Assembly: GCA_022823165.1 (NCBI GenBank)
Contig: JAJDXR010000070.1
Span: 1-64,000, forward strand
Source: Anaerolineae bacterium
Lineage (GTDB): Bacteria; Chloroflexota; Anaerolineae; Aggregatilineales; Phototrophicaceae
Length of the DNA: 64,000 nt
Direction of reading: 5' to 3'
Positions 26,829 through 34,772 of this stretch are shown here, in pieces. Numbering within the stretch: position 1 is the stretch's first letter; every line of letters starts with the position of its first letter. The position numbers were made by a program, and so were the translations under genes. Below the pieces are notes generated by a model. That model was not told where the DNA came from. It worked only from the letters and a program-made list of their open reading frames with translations, and did not search any database.

Positions 26829-28214
26829 TCAAGTATAGGTGAAATACGCGGTGGCGAGACAATTCCGCTCGCTGCGAATTCGCGCCCAGTGCGCGCTGTA
26901 TCCCACCGGGAAGGCATGATGGCAATAACCCTTCGCCTCAACCGAGAAGCTGTCGTACCGTTTCCACTTGCCATTGCCCAGAAAATCGACTTCCAGCGTG
27001 AAGTCGGCGGCGCTGTCGCTATCGTTGCTTAGGTGCAGCGTCTTGCCGTCAAAACCCGTCATCAAATAGGGATCGGACGTTTCGCCCGCGCTGACCTCGT
27101 CTTCCCACCAGACGCCGCCCCAGCCGGCCGGCTTGCCAAATTGCCAGAGGTCGTCGGTCTTGCCGAAGTACAAGCCCGACTGCGGCTCGCCCGCCAGTTG
27201 ATTGGCGCCGTGGTGCGGGCTGGCGTTATCCGAGCCCAGCACCAACATGCCGCGATAGGTGCAGAAATCGCCGTGCACCCAAAGATGCGTCGATATCGGC
27301 CGGATGCCCCAGATGTGATTCTCGTAAGCCCAGGGCGATAATTCGTAGAACATCCCGTGGCAATCCATGATGAAGCGCTCGTGGTCGACTTCGCGGATGC
27401 GCGGCCATTCTGTCTGCCACATGTGGTCGAAACAGTGGCTGGCCTTGGGCAAGCGATAGCGCTTCCATTGGCCATTGGACTCGGTGAAAACTTGCAATAT
27501 CGCCGAGCGCTTGTCCCAGCCCATGGCGAAAATCGTGCCGGCGAAGTCGCCGCGGCCGTTCACCTCGATGAAGGGGTTATGCTCGATAATCGTCCATTGC
27601 TCGCCGTCCCACTCCGCCAGGCGACCGGCCGCTTCCGCGCCGGTAAAATCGCGCTCGTCGTAGCTGTTGTTAGCCACCACGACCCGCCCAAAATTGCTGT
27701 AGGCCGCCTTGAAATGCGCGTACTCATGATCGGGCACACCCAGCTCCACCGTGAGATCGGCGATGAGATTCGTCCGCAATGTATGCACATTCATCTCATA
27801 GAATTCGCCCTCCATGCCTAACATGTAGACCATGTCGTTCGGGCGCGTGAGATGGCGCATGGTCGAGCAGATCCGCACTTCAACCAGATCTTCGACAGTG
27901 CGCACGTTACCGGCGGCGTCGATGACATGCGGACCGATGATGAGTTGGTTGGATTGCCAATGCGCCATGCGATTGGTATAGGTGCCGACATAACTGGCCG
28001 GATGCTTGCTCATTTCAAGCTGTTCGTTGATCGAGTACAGGCCAGTGCCGACGCCGCTGGCCGATTTATGCGAGACGTAGGTGACCAGCCACAGCTTGCC
28101 AGCCCAGGCCATCATCGCGCCGATGCCGCATTCGCTGCGAGGCGGACCCAGGTCGGCTGTTAGCGCCAAATGCGGGAAGACGCCGCTTGCGTTCAGGTAT
28201 TGATTGGATGCCAT
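26829..28214 (-). CDS. protein of unknown function, probably beta-propeller-like
   Basis: I do not recognise this 461-aa protein. It is rich in Trp, Tyr, Gly and His and has repeated beta-type phrases (GKLWLVTYVSHKSASG, AGRLAEWDGEQWTIIEHNPF, GMLVLGSDNASPHHGANQL), compatible with a beta-propeller of about 360 residues. A C-terminal beta-sandwich follows (DSAADFTLEVDFLGNGKWKR). No signal peptide or membrane segment is seen, so it is likely cytoplasmic. Its start lies inside the end of the upstream sulfatase gene (22-base overlap), so translation is coupled. Its position in the sulfatase/PhyH operon suggests a lyase, hydrolase or binding role towards the same substrate. Confidence 0.75.
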   Translation of the reverse strand: MASNQYLNASGVFPHLALTADLGPPRSECGIGAMMAWAGKLWLVTYVSHKSASGVGTGLYSINEQLEMSKHPASYVGTYTNRMAHWQSNQLIIGPHVIDAAGNVRTVEDLVEVRICSTMRHLTRPNDMVYMLGMEGEFYEMNVHTLRTNLIADLTVELGVPDHEYAHFKAAYSNFGRVVVANNSYDERDFTGAEAAGRLAEWDGEQWTIIEHNPFIEVNGRGDFAGTIFAMGWDKRSAILQVFTESNGQWKRYRLPKASHCFDHMWQTEWPRIREVDHERFIMDCHGMFYELSPWAYENHIWGIRPISTHLWVHGDFCTYRGMLVLGSDNASPHHGANQLAGEPQSGLYFGKTDDLWQFGKPAGWGGVWWEDEVSAGETSDPYLMTGFDGKTLHLSNDSDSAADFTLEVDFLGNGKWKRYDSFSVEAKGYCHHAFPVGYSAHWARIRSERNCLATAYFTYT

Positions 28215-29530
28215 TCGCGCTCGCTTTCGCTTTGTGGAGGGATAGATGATTCCGTGATTGGCGGCTGACTACTAAAGCCTGGCCGGGCATGCCAGGATGA
28301 CAGCGCTTGCATCAGCTGCGCCTGAATACCCGCGCAAGCTGGGTCGTCCACGCGATTGCGGAGTTCAAGCGGGTCGCTGCTTACATGGTACAGCGCCGCC
28401 GGCGACAACCTGCGCCCGCGGGTGATCAGCTTCCAGTGCCTGCTAGTGGCGCAGAAGTCCTGATACTCGCTGATGACGACTCGATCAGCCGAGTCCGCCT
28501 CGCCTTCAATCAGCCGGCGCAGGGAGAAGCCCTCCATGGGCTCGTCCAGCCGGCAGCCGGCGAAGTCGAGCAGCGTCGGCATGAGATCGACTGTAGATAC
28601 CGGGGTGCTAATGCGCAGACCTTTGGGCTTATCTGGCGCTCGCGCGATGAGCGGTACCTGCAGAGCCTCTTCGTGCATCAGGCCTTTGCCGAACTTGCCC
28701 TGCGCGCCGGCCATCTCACCGTGGTCCGAAGTGAAGACGACCAGCGTATTATCTCGCAAGCCCAAGCGATCCAGCGCGCCCAGCAAGCGCCCGAAGGCCG
28801 CGTCTAACTGGCTGATCTCGCCGAAGTAAAGCTCGCGGAAGCGCTGCGCGTCATAGTCGGCGCGCCAAGCCTCATGCTTAAACCAGGCCCCGCGATCGGC
28901 GTTGGCTTCCGTAACGAGGTCGAGATGCTCGTAAGCCGCTAGGAATTCCGCCGGCGGGGAACAGGGCGGGTGCGGCGCTTGATAAGACAGCAGCATAAAG
29001 AAAGGCTCGTCGCCTGCGGCGGCTTTTTCGAGCTGCCCGATGGCGATGTCGGTCAAGCTGTCCGTCTCATGCCCGGGCATTTCGATAGCGCCGTCCGCGT
29101 CATCCGACCAGATCAGTCCGGCCTGGTGATCGACATGATGGCTCTCCCAGCCGATGAAGTGTTGAAAACCCGCGCGCTGTGCCGGCGGCACCCAGCGGTT
29201 CTTCTGCGGCGCGCCGCTGAGGTGCCACTTGCCGACATAATAGGTCTGGCAGCCGCCATCGTTCAGATGATCGGCCAGGCTCTTGACGTCGCCGGGGAAA
29301 GCCTGCCCATTGTCGAGGAGGCCGGTTTGCGATGGGTACTTGCCGCTAAGCAAGCAGCCGCGGTAAGGCGTACAGATTGGCGCTGTACTCAGCGCCCGCT
29401 CGAACACCGCGCTTTCGGCGGCGAAGTTTTCGAGTTGCGGGGTCCTAACCTGCTGATGGCCATAAAGCGGCAGCCAGCGCGCGCCCAGCTGATCGGCCAA
29501 GACGAAAACTATGTTGGGCGGCGCGTCCAC
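28193..29530 (-). CDS. type I sulfatase with CTPYR site
   Basis: A 445-aa sulfatase. Cys53 in ICTPYRG fits C-x-P-x-R with Tyr in place of the usual Ser, a variant I recall from sulfatases of Planctomycetes-like bacteria. The metal-binding segments VLADQLGARW (residues 10-19) and SDHGEMAGAQGKFGKG near 270 are present. It has no signal peptide. It starts with GTG 11 bases after the MalG-type permease gene, with GAGG upstream, so transporter and sulfatase are co-transcribed. It overlaps the following gene by 22 bases. Confidence 0.9.
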   Translation of the reverse strand: MDAPPNIVFVLADQLGARWLPLYGHQQVRTPQLENFAAESAVFERALSTAPICTPYRGCLLSGKYPSQTGLLDNGQAFPGDVKSLADHLNDGGCQTYYVGKWHLSGAPQKNRWVPPAQRAGFQHFIGWESHHVDHQAGLIWSDDADGAIEMPGHETDSLTDIAIGQLEKAAAGDEPFFMLLSYQAPHPPCSPPAEFLAAYEHLDLVTEANADRGAWFKHEAWRADYDAQRFRELYFGEISQLDAAFGRLLGALDRLGLRDNTLVVFTSDHGEMAGAQGKFGKGLMHEEALQVPLIARAPDKPKGLRISTPVSTVDLMPTLLDFAGCRLDEPMEGFSLRRLIEGEADSADRVVISEYQDFCATSRHWKLITRGRRLSPAALYHVSSDPLELRNRVDDPACAGIQAQLMQALSSWHARPGFSSQPPITESSIPPQSESEREWHPINT

Positions 29531-29541
29531 GGGCTGGCGCC

Positions 29542-30429
29542 TCAGCCCTTCAAGCCGGAGATATTCGCGCCCTGGATGAATTGCTTTTGGAAAAGGAAGA
29601 ACACGATCAGCACCGGCAGCACCATCATGGTTGAGGCCGCCATCTGCTGATTGTAGATGCCGCCTTGCCCCGGCAAAGACGTGAACTTGTACAGCCCAAT
29701 CGCCAGCGTGTGCAGATCCGGGTCCTTCAGGTAAATCAATGGACCCAGGAAATCGTTCCAGCTATTCTGAAAGCTCAGGATGGCGATGACTACGATAGCC
29801 GGCTTGGCCAGAGGAATCATTACCTGGGTGAAGATGCGCACTTCGCTGGCGCCGTCGATCTTGGCGGCGTCGAGCAAGTCCTGCGGAATGCCCAGGAAGA
29901 ATTGCCGGCAGATGAAGATGTAGAAAGCGTTGCCAAAGAAGGCTGGCACAATCAGCGGATAGAAGGTGTCGATCCAGCCGATGGCTTCGTAAGCGGCGTA
30001 TACAGGTATCAGTCGGACGGCGAAGGGCAGCATCAAGGTCGCCAGCAAAATGAGAAACAACGTGTCTCGAAATGGAAAGCGGAAACGCGCGAAACCGTAA
30101 GCGACAATCGCGCAGGAGCCGATGTCGCCCACAATCGAGAGTACGGTGACCAGCATGGTGTTGCGGAAGGTAGTGCCGAAGTTCCAGAACTTCAGCGCCT
30201 CGGTGAAGTTTTCCGGCATCCATACGCGCGGAATCCATTGCACCGGGAATACGCCGACTTGATCCAGGGGCATGAAGGACGACATGAACATCCAGAATAA
30301 AGGCGCCAGGAACCACAGGCTCATGACAATCAGCAACCCGTAGAGCAGGACACGCCCCACCAGCCGCGTCAGCCGGACGAAGCCGTCGCTGTTCAAGATG
30401 CTTTGCGTCCCGCTCGCCGCTGCCATCAA
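29542..30429 (-). CDS. carbohydrate ABC transporter permease, MalG type
   Basis: A 295-aa inner-membrane subunit with about six helices. The EAA-like loop reads LLDAAKIDGASEVRIFTQVM near residue 190, and the C-terminus FLFQKQFIQGANISGLKG is the usual MalG ending. Its ATG overlaps the stop of the preceding permease gene (ATGA). It brings substrate to the cytoplasmic sulfatases and oxygenases encoded immediately downstream. No ATPase gene is present in the operon. Confidence 0.9.
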   Translation of the reverse strand: MMAAASGTQSILNSDGFVRLTRLVGRVLLYGLLIVMSLWFLAPLFWMFMSSFMPLDQVGVFPVQWIPRVWMPENFTEALKFWNFGTTFRNTMLVTVLSIVGDIGSCAIVAYGFARFRFPFRDTLFLILLATLMLPFAVRLIPVYAAYEAIGWIDTFYPLIVPAFFGNAFYIFICRQFFLGIPQDLLDAAKIDGASEVRIFTQVMIPLAKPAIVVIAILSFQNSWNDFLGPLIYLKDPDLHTLAIGLYKFTSLPGQGGIYNQQMAASTMMVLPVLIVFFLFQKQFIQGANISGLKG

Positions 30430-31397
30430 TCGTTCTCCCCGCCCTGATAAAAGACCCAGCGCTGCGATGTCGTCACGATGACGGCCGTGAAGAAAAATAT
30501 GATCATGAAGAGGATCCAGGCCAGCGCCGACGAATAGCCCATCTGCGGCGGCAAGTATTGAAAGGCGTGGTCGAAGAGATGCAGGACGTAGGTGCGCGTG
30601 GCGTCTCGCGGCCCGCCTTGACCATCAGTCATAATGAAGATTTGGGTGAATACCTGGAAGGCGTTAATGATATTGATGAGGATGTTCAAATAGATAGTGG
30701 GCGTCATCAGTGGGATGGTGACACGCAGCATACGCTGGAATACGTTGGCGCCGTCGATTTTCGCCGCGTCATAATACTCTTCCGGTATGCCCTGCAAACC
30801 GGCCAGGAATATCACCATGGTCACGCCCACCCAGGTCGTGCTCATAATCAGGTAGCCGATCATGGCGATATCGGGGTCGGCAAACCAGCGGAAGCGCGGC
30901 AAGCCAATCGCGTAGAGCAGCGAGTTGAGCAAGCCCGCGCGCGCATTCAGCACATACAGCCAAATCACGGACAGCGCTACGATGGGGACGACCGACGGCA
31001 GATAAAAGAGTGTGCGCCAGAGCCCCAAAAATCGCACTTTGGCGTTAAGCAGCAGCGCCAGCGCGAAGCCCAGCACGATGCGGATCGCCACCGAACCGCC
31101 GACATAAACGCCCGTGTTGCGCAGCGATTTCAGGAACAGCGGGTCATCGGTGAAGATATTGTTGTAGTGCTCCAGCCCAATCCACTCCGGCGGCTGGACG
31201 ATATTGTATTTGGTGAAGCTCAGCAAGAAGGAGGCGATGAAGGGAAACAAAGAAAACAGCAGCACACCGACAATCCACGGGCTGATAAAGAGCAGCCCCA
31301 TCTTGGCCTCGCGCTTGCGCATGGGCGACAGGTCGCGCCAGCGTTCGCGCCGGCGGCCGCGCATCGCGCTAAATTGCGAGCCGAATGATGTTGCCAT
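30426..31397 (-). CDS. carbohydrate ABC transporter permease, MalF/UgpA type
   Basis: A 323-aa inner-membrane subunit. A basic cytoplasmic N-terminus of about 30 residues is followed by helices beginning MGLLFISPWIVGVLLFSLF. The EAA loop is YYDAAKIDGANVFQRMLRVT near residue 212. It is second in the operon, after the binding protein, from which it is separated by an 83-base gap with a stem-loop. Pairing with the MalG-type permease by a 4-base overlap supports a heterodimeric channel. Confidence 0.9.
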   Translation of the reverse strand: MATSFGSQFSAMRGRRRERWRDLSPMRKREAKMGLLFISPWIVGVLLFSLFPFIASFLLSFTKYNIVQPPEWIGLEHYNNIFTDDPLFLKSLRNTGVYVGGSVAIRIVLGFALALLLNAKVRFLGLWRTLFYLPSVVPIVALSVIWLYVLNARAGLLNSLLYAIGLPRFRWFADPDIAMIGYLIMSTTWVGVTMVIFLAGLQGIPEEYYDAAKIDGANVFQRMLRVTIPLMTPTIYLNILINIINAFQVFTQIFIMTDGQGGPRDATRTYVLHLFDHAFQYLPPQMGYSSALAWILFMIIFFFTAVIVTTSQRWVFYQGGEND

Positions 31398-31426
31398 GAG
31401 CCTTTTGTTGAGCTAGCGAGCAAAGC

Positions 31427-31458
31427 AAAAAGGCATGGGACATCAGAAGATGCCCCAT
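31427..31458 (-). terminator. partial intrinsic terminator between binding-protein and permease genes
   Basis: On the minus strand a 10-bp stem (atggggcatc / gatgtcccat, one G-T wobble) with a 4-base loop is followed by GCCTTTTT. This looks like a leaky terminator that would lower permease expression relative to the binding protein. Confidence 0.6.
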
Positions 31459-31480
31459 ACCGTTCTGCGCTTGGCTCGGT

Positions 31481-32806
31481 TTAGCCGTATTCTTCCCAGA
31501 ATGCGTCCAGCAAGCCTTGAATCTCGGCTTCGGCGCTTGCCAGCGCGTCTTCAATGCTGCTGTCGCCGAAGAGTACATCTTCAACCATGCGATTGAGGAC
31601 TTGATTGGCTTCCGGCTGGACCGGCGCGACCGGCACCAAATAGTCCAGCGCGGCCACGCCCAGGATGGATTCGGCGCGCGGATGCACAACGCCGTCTTTT
31701 TCGTAGCCGTTGCATTCGATCAAGGGCGACGGGCGCTGCTGCTGCTGGATGAACCAGCAAGCGCCTTGACCCTCAACTTCGGTGGTTAGCCACTTGACCA
31801 GCTTCCAGGCTTCGTCCGGATGGGCGGCATTCTTGGGAATCATGTAGCCCCAGCCACCATGCGCCCCGCCGCGGCGATCCGCGCTGCCGCTGGGACCGTA
31901 GGGAATCGGCGCCACATCGTAGTTCAGGGTTTCGGCGTGGTCTTCCAGTTGGAAGAGTGTCCAGGAGCCGTTGGCTTCAATCGAAACCAATCCCTGAATC
32001 AGTGGACCCTGGTCGAATTCGCCGGCCATCTCCCAGAAGGCGTTCTGCTCTTCGATGCCATAGTTGATATCCGCCATCGCCTGCATGAACTCCAGCGTCT
32101 CGATGCCGGCTTCGTTGTTGATGGTGATGGCGCGGGAATCATCGCTGATCCAAGTCTGGCCATTGGCGTTCAGCCAAGCGAGGAAGGGGAATCCCGTGAC
32201 TGATGACGCGTTAAAGCCGATGCGTTCCAGGAAACTGCCATCGCCAATCCGCAAGGCTTCGGACACTTTCAGCATCTCGTCCCAAGTCTCGGGGAATGAC
32301 TCGATGCCAGCTTCGGCAAAGTGATCCGTGTTGTACCAGGCAATGGCGAACGCGCCGCCACCGGGCAGCGGCAGCAGCCAGGTCTTGCCGTTGAATTGGG
32401 TGCCGGCAAATTCTGATGGATGGAAAATCGCCGGGTCGACGCCGTCAGCCGCCATATAGTCGTCCAGCGGAATAATGGACTCGGTAGCGGCGAAGAAGGG
32501 CAGGTCATGCCGGCCGAACATCGTCACATCGGGCGGGTTGCCGGCGGCGATAGCAGCCAGCAGATTCTGCAAGCGGTTATCCCAAGGCAGGAAAATGTTG
32601 TCGACGCAGATGCCGGGGTGGGCGTCTTCAAAAGCGGCTACTTGCTGTTCCTGAAGAGGAATGCGATTGCCGCCCCAGTGATGCCAATAGGTCAAGGTAA
32701 CATCGCCCTCGCAGTCGGGGTTCTGCGCGGATACGCTCATCGAAAGCGGCAGCATCGATAGAAGCATGACCGCGGCGAAGAGCAAGAGCGTTGATTTCTT
32801 AAACAT
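31481..32806 (-). CDS. extracellular solute-binding protein, family 1, of the sulfatase/PhyH operon
   Basis: A 441-aa solute receptor and first gene of the nine-gene operon. The signal peptide spans about residues 1-28 (core TLLLFAAVMLLSMLPLSMSV, site VSAQ). The mature part begins with a family 1 pattern, LTYWHHWGGNRIPLQEQQV, and has an aromatic-rich binding cleft with many Trp, Tyr and acidic residues. No lipobox is seen. AAAGGA lies before the ATG. The ligand may be a sulfated saccharide or glycoside, judged from the co-transcribed sulfatases; this is inference. Confidence 0.88.
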   Translation of the reverse strand: MFKKSTLLLFAAVMLLSMLPLSMSVSAQNPDCEGDVTLTYWHHWGGNRIPLQEQQVAAFEDAHPGICVDNIFLPWDNRLQNLLAAIAAGNPPDVTMFGRHDLPFFAATESIIPLDDYMAADGVDPAIFHPSEFAGTQFNGKTWLLPLPGGGAFAIAWYNTDHFAEAGIESFPETWDEMLKVSEALRIGDGSFLERIGFNASSVTGFPFLAWLNANGQTWISDDSRAITINNEAGIETLEFMQAMADINYGIEEQNAFWEMAGEFDQGPLIQGLVSIEANGSWTLFQLEDHAETLNYDVAPIPYGPSGSADRRGGAHGGWGYMIPKNAAHPDEAWKLVKWLTTEVEGQGACWFIQQQQRPSPLIECNGYEKDGVVHPRAESILGVAALDYLVPVAPVQPEANQVLNRMVEDVLFGDSSIEDALASAEAEIQGLLDAFWEEYG

Positions 32807-33112
32807 GGAAAGGTCCTTTCATTCCAGATTGTGATTTGGACAAAATGTGAAGTAACTGAAAAATTGCCGGATGTCATCAGGCTGGTGAGACCGATGCGCG
32901 CATCCCTGGCTACACCAACTGCCTCCTGCTGTTAATTGAAAAGCTTCCGCAAATTACCAGAAACGCGAAAATTCTACGCCCTTTTCTTTCGGGCTGGCAT
33001 GATCGAATGCTTCGGCGAAAAATCGCTAATTATGCAAAATTCTGCGCATAATATAATGAAAATTTCCGGACCCTGCAACAATTGACTTGAAATCACACCG
33101 GCGTTTCTGCCC
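32807..33112. other. intergenic region upstream of the sulfatase/PhyH operon
   Basis: This AT-richer gap has no gene. It separates two minus-strand units, so it should carry the operon promoter, but I find no TTGACA/TATAAT pair at correct spacing on the minus strand. A plus-strand TATAAT at 33052-33057 leads to no plus-strand gene within reach. An unusual sigma factor or activator-dependent promoter is possible. Confidence 0.4.
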
Positions 33113-33892
33113 TCATGGCCGCTGCAGCCCGCGCAGCAAAAGGTTGCGGCTCTCGCTCAGCGCCCGGGCGGGCTTGGGCAAGCCGGGACTCAACTCCAGG
33201 CTGAGCGCGCCCTGGTAACCAATTTCCGCCAATGCTTGAAGCGTCGCATTGAGCGACTCCTCAGTCATCACCCCGTCCAGCAGCGCCCAGTGCAGATCGC
33301 TGAGCCCGTCGTTGTCATCAAAGTGGACATAACCCAGCCGGTCAGCCGCGTTCAGGATGGCGCTGGCCGGATCTTCGCCGGACATCTGCAAATGGCCGGT
33401 GTCCAACAAGATGTACAAGTTGTCATGGCCGCTGCGGCGAATGAATTCCAGGGTCTCGCTGGCTGTCGGCAGCGCTGTGCCCGGGAAGTGCTCCAACGCC
33501 AGTTTGATATCGCGCTCGGCGGCGCGCTCCGCCAGCTCGCCCAAGGAATCGCTGAAGCGCGCCAGGGCGGCGTCGCTGTTGTCTTTTCCGGGCACGACGT
33601 AGGCTGTGTCGGCCGCCAACTGCGCGGCATGTGTGATGGCGTCCGCGACATGATCGACGGCTGATTGTCGCTGCGATTGTTCTTCGTGATCCAGCGTCGC
33701 GCCCGCCGGCATGCCAAAGGAGGCGCCCAGGCAGGACACGCGCAAATCCAATTCTTGCGCCAGCAGCCGGCTCTCTATCGTACGCAGGCGCGTCGGCTGG
33801 ATATCGATCCAGTCGAAGCCGAGCGCGCGCGCCTCTCGCAGCACCTCGGTTTCCATGCCACCCAGCGCCCAGACACAGCAAGCAATCTTCAT
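33113..33892 (-). CDS. sugar phosphate isomerase/epimerase (TIM barrel)
   Basis: A 259-aa xylose-isomerase-like TIM barrel. Candidate metal ligands are Glu in LALEHFPG near residue 139, Asp in LLDTGHLQ near 171, His in YVHFDDND near 197 and Glu in LSLELSPG near 239. It resembles the protein at 8047-8880 in fold but not closely in sequence, so the two probably act on different substrates. It follows the same strand as the sulfatase operon but lies upstream of it, separated by a 306-base gap; it is divergent from the SDR operon. Confidence 0.83.
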   Translation of the reverse strand: MKIACCVWALGGMETEVLREARALGFDWIDIQPTRLRTIESRLLAQELDLRVSCLGASFGMPAGATLDHEEQSQRQSAVDHVADAITHAAQLAADTAYVVPGKDNSDAALARFSDSLGELAERAAERDIKLALEHFPGTALPTASETLEFIRRSGHDNLYILLDTGHLQMSGEDPASAILNAADRLGYVHFDDNDGLSDLHWALLDGVMTEESLNATLQALAEIGYQGALSLELSPGLPKPARALSESRNLLLRGLQRP

Positions 33893-33949
33893 CTCGTATC
33901 CTTTCTTGCGCCTACATGTCCGGCAGGCATACTAGCGCATGCCCGGCCG

Positions 33950-33968
33950 CTTGTCACGGTTTGACAAG
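33950..33968 (+). promoter_or_regulatory. inverted repeat overlapping the SDR-operon -35 box (possible operator)
   Basis: CTTGTCA-cggtt-TGACAAG is a perfect 7-bp inverted repeat with a 5-base centre. Its right arm covers most of the -35 TTGACA at 33961-33966, so a bound dimeric regulator would block RNA polymerase. The binding protein is unknown. Confidence 0.45.
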
Positions 33969-33989
33969 GCGGCGGGCGGGTCGTACACT
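33961..33989 (+). promoter_or_regulatory. sigma70 promoter of the SDR-amidase-permease operon
   Basis: A consensus TTGACA (33961-33966), a 17-base spacer and TACACT (33984-33989), 31 bases before the ATG at 34020. This is the best -35 seen in the window. Confidence 0.65.
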
Positions 33990-34019
33990 TGGCGCATTCC
34001 GCACGGGACAGGAGATACC

Positions 34020-34766
34020 ATGGATCAAAAAATCGCGCTAATCACCGGTGCCGGCTCGGGCATCGGCCGCGTGACGGCCCTGGCGCTCTGGGAGGCGGGC
34101 TACTCCCTGGTGCTGGCGGGCCGCCGCGAAAACAGATTGCGCGACACCTGGTCAGCCGCCGGCGTCAGCGACGACCGCGTCTTGATCGTCCCAACCGATG
34201 TCAGCGACCGGCAGGCTGTCATTCAGCTCTTCGCCAAGACGAAAGCCAGGTTCGGCCGCTTGGATCTCCTGTTCAACAACGCCGGCATAAATGCCCCGGC
34301 TATCCCCTTGGAAGCACTCAGCGACGAGCAATGGCTTGACGTAGTCGCCGTCAATCTCAACGGCGCCTTTTGGTGCCTGCGAGAAGCCTACAAGCTGATG
34401 AAGGCTCAGCAGCCGCAAGGCGGCCGCATCATCAACAACGGCTCCATCTCGGCGCATGTGCCGCGGCCGCATTCGGCAGCCTACACTGCCACCAAACACG
34501 CCCTGACCGGGCTCACCAAGTCTACAGCTCTGGACGGACGCGACTACAATATCGCTTGCGGGCAGATCGACATCGGCAACGCCCGCACCGAGATGTCAAA
34601 CAGGCAGCAAAAGCATCTTGAGGCCGCGGCCGGGTCGGCCGAACCGCAAATGGACGCGCGCCACGTGGCGGACGCCGTGGTCTATATGGCCAATCTGCCG
34701 CTGAACGCCAATGTTCTCTTCATGACCGTCATGGCGAACGCAATGCCCTACGTGGGCCGGGGCTAG
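34020..34766 (+). CDS. short-chain dehydrogenase/reductase (SDR)
   Basis: A 248-aa NAD(P)-dependent SDR. The cofactor motif TGAGSGIG lies at residues 11-18, NNAGIN near 87, and the catalytic Ser...Tyr-x3-Lys set appears as NNGSIS and AAYTATKHA (near 140-160). The ATG at 34020 has AGGAG 6 bases upstream; an in-frame ATG at 33939 lies before the promoter and is excluded. It is the first gene of a plus-strand operon with amidase, lactate-type permease and DegT genes; an alcohol or hydroxy-acid substrate is likely but not identifiable. Confidence 0.88.
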   Translation: MDQKIALITGAGSGIGRVTALALWEAGYSLVLAGRRENRLRDTWSAAGVSDDRVLIVPTDVSDRQAVIQLFAKTKARFGRLDLLFNNAGINAPAIPLEALSDEQWLDVVAVNLNGAFWCLREAYKLMKAQQPQGGRIINNGSISAHVPRPHSAAYTATKHALTGLTKSTALDGRDYNIACGQIDIGNARTEMSNRQQKHLEAAAGSAEPQMDARHVADAVVYMANLPLNANVLFMTVMANAMPYVGRG

Positions 34767-34772
34767 CTGCTG

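Noticed and set aside
33052..33057. Plus-strand TATAAT in the gap before the sulfatase operon
   Set aside because: There is no -35 at proper spacing and no plus-strand gene downstream before 34020, which has its own strong promoter. It probably reflects local AT richness.
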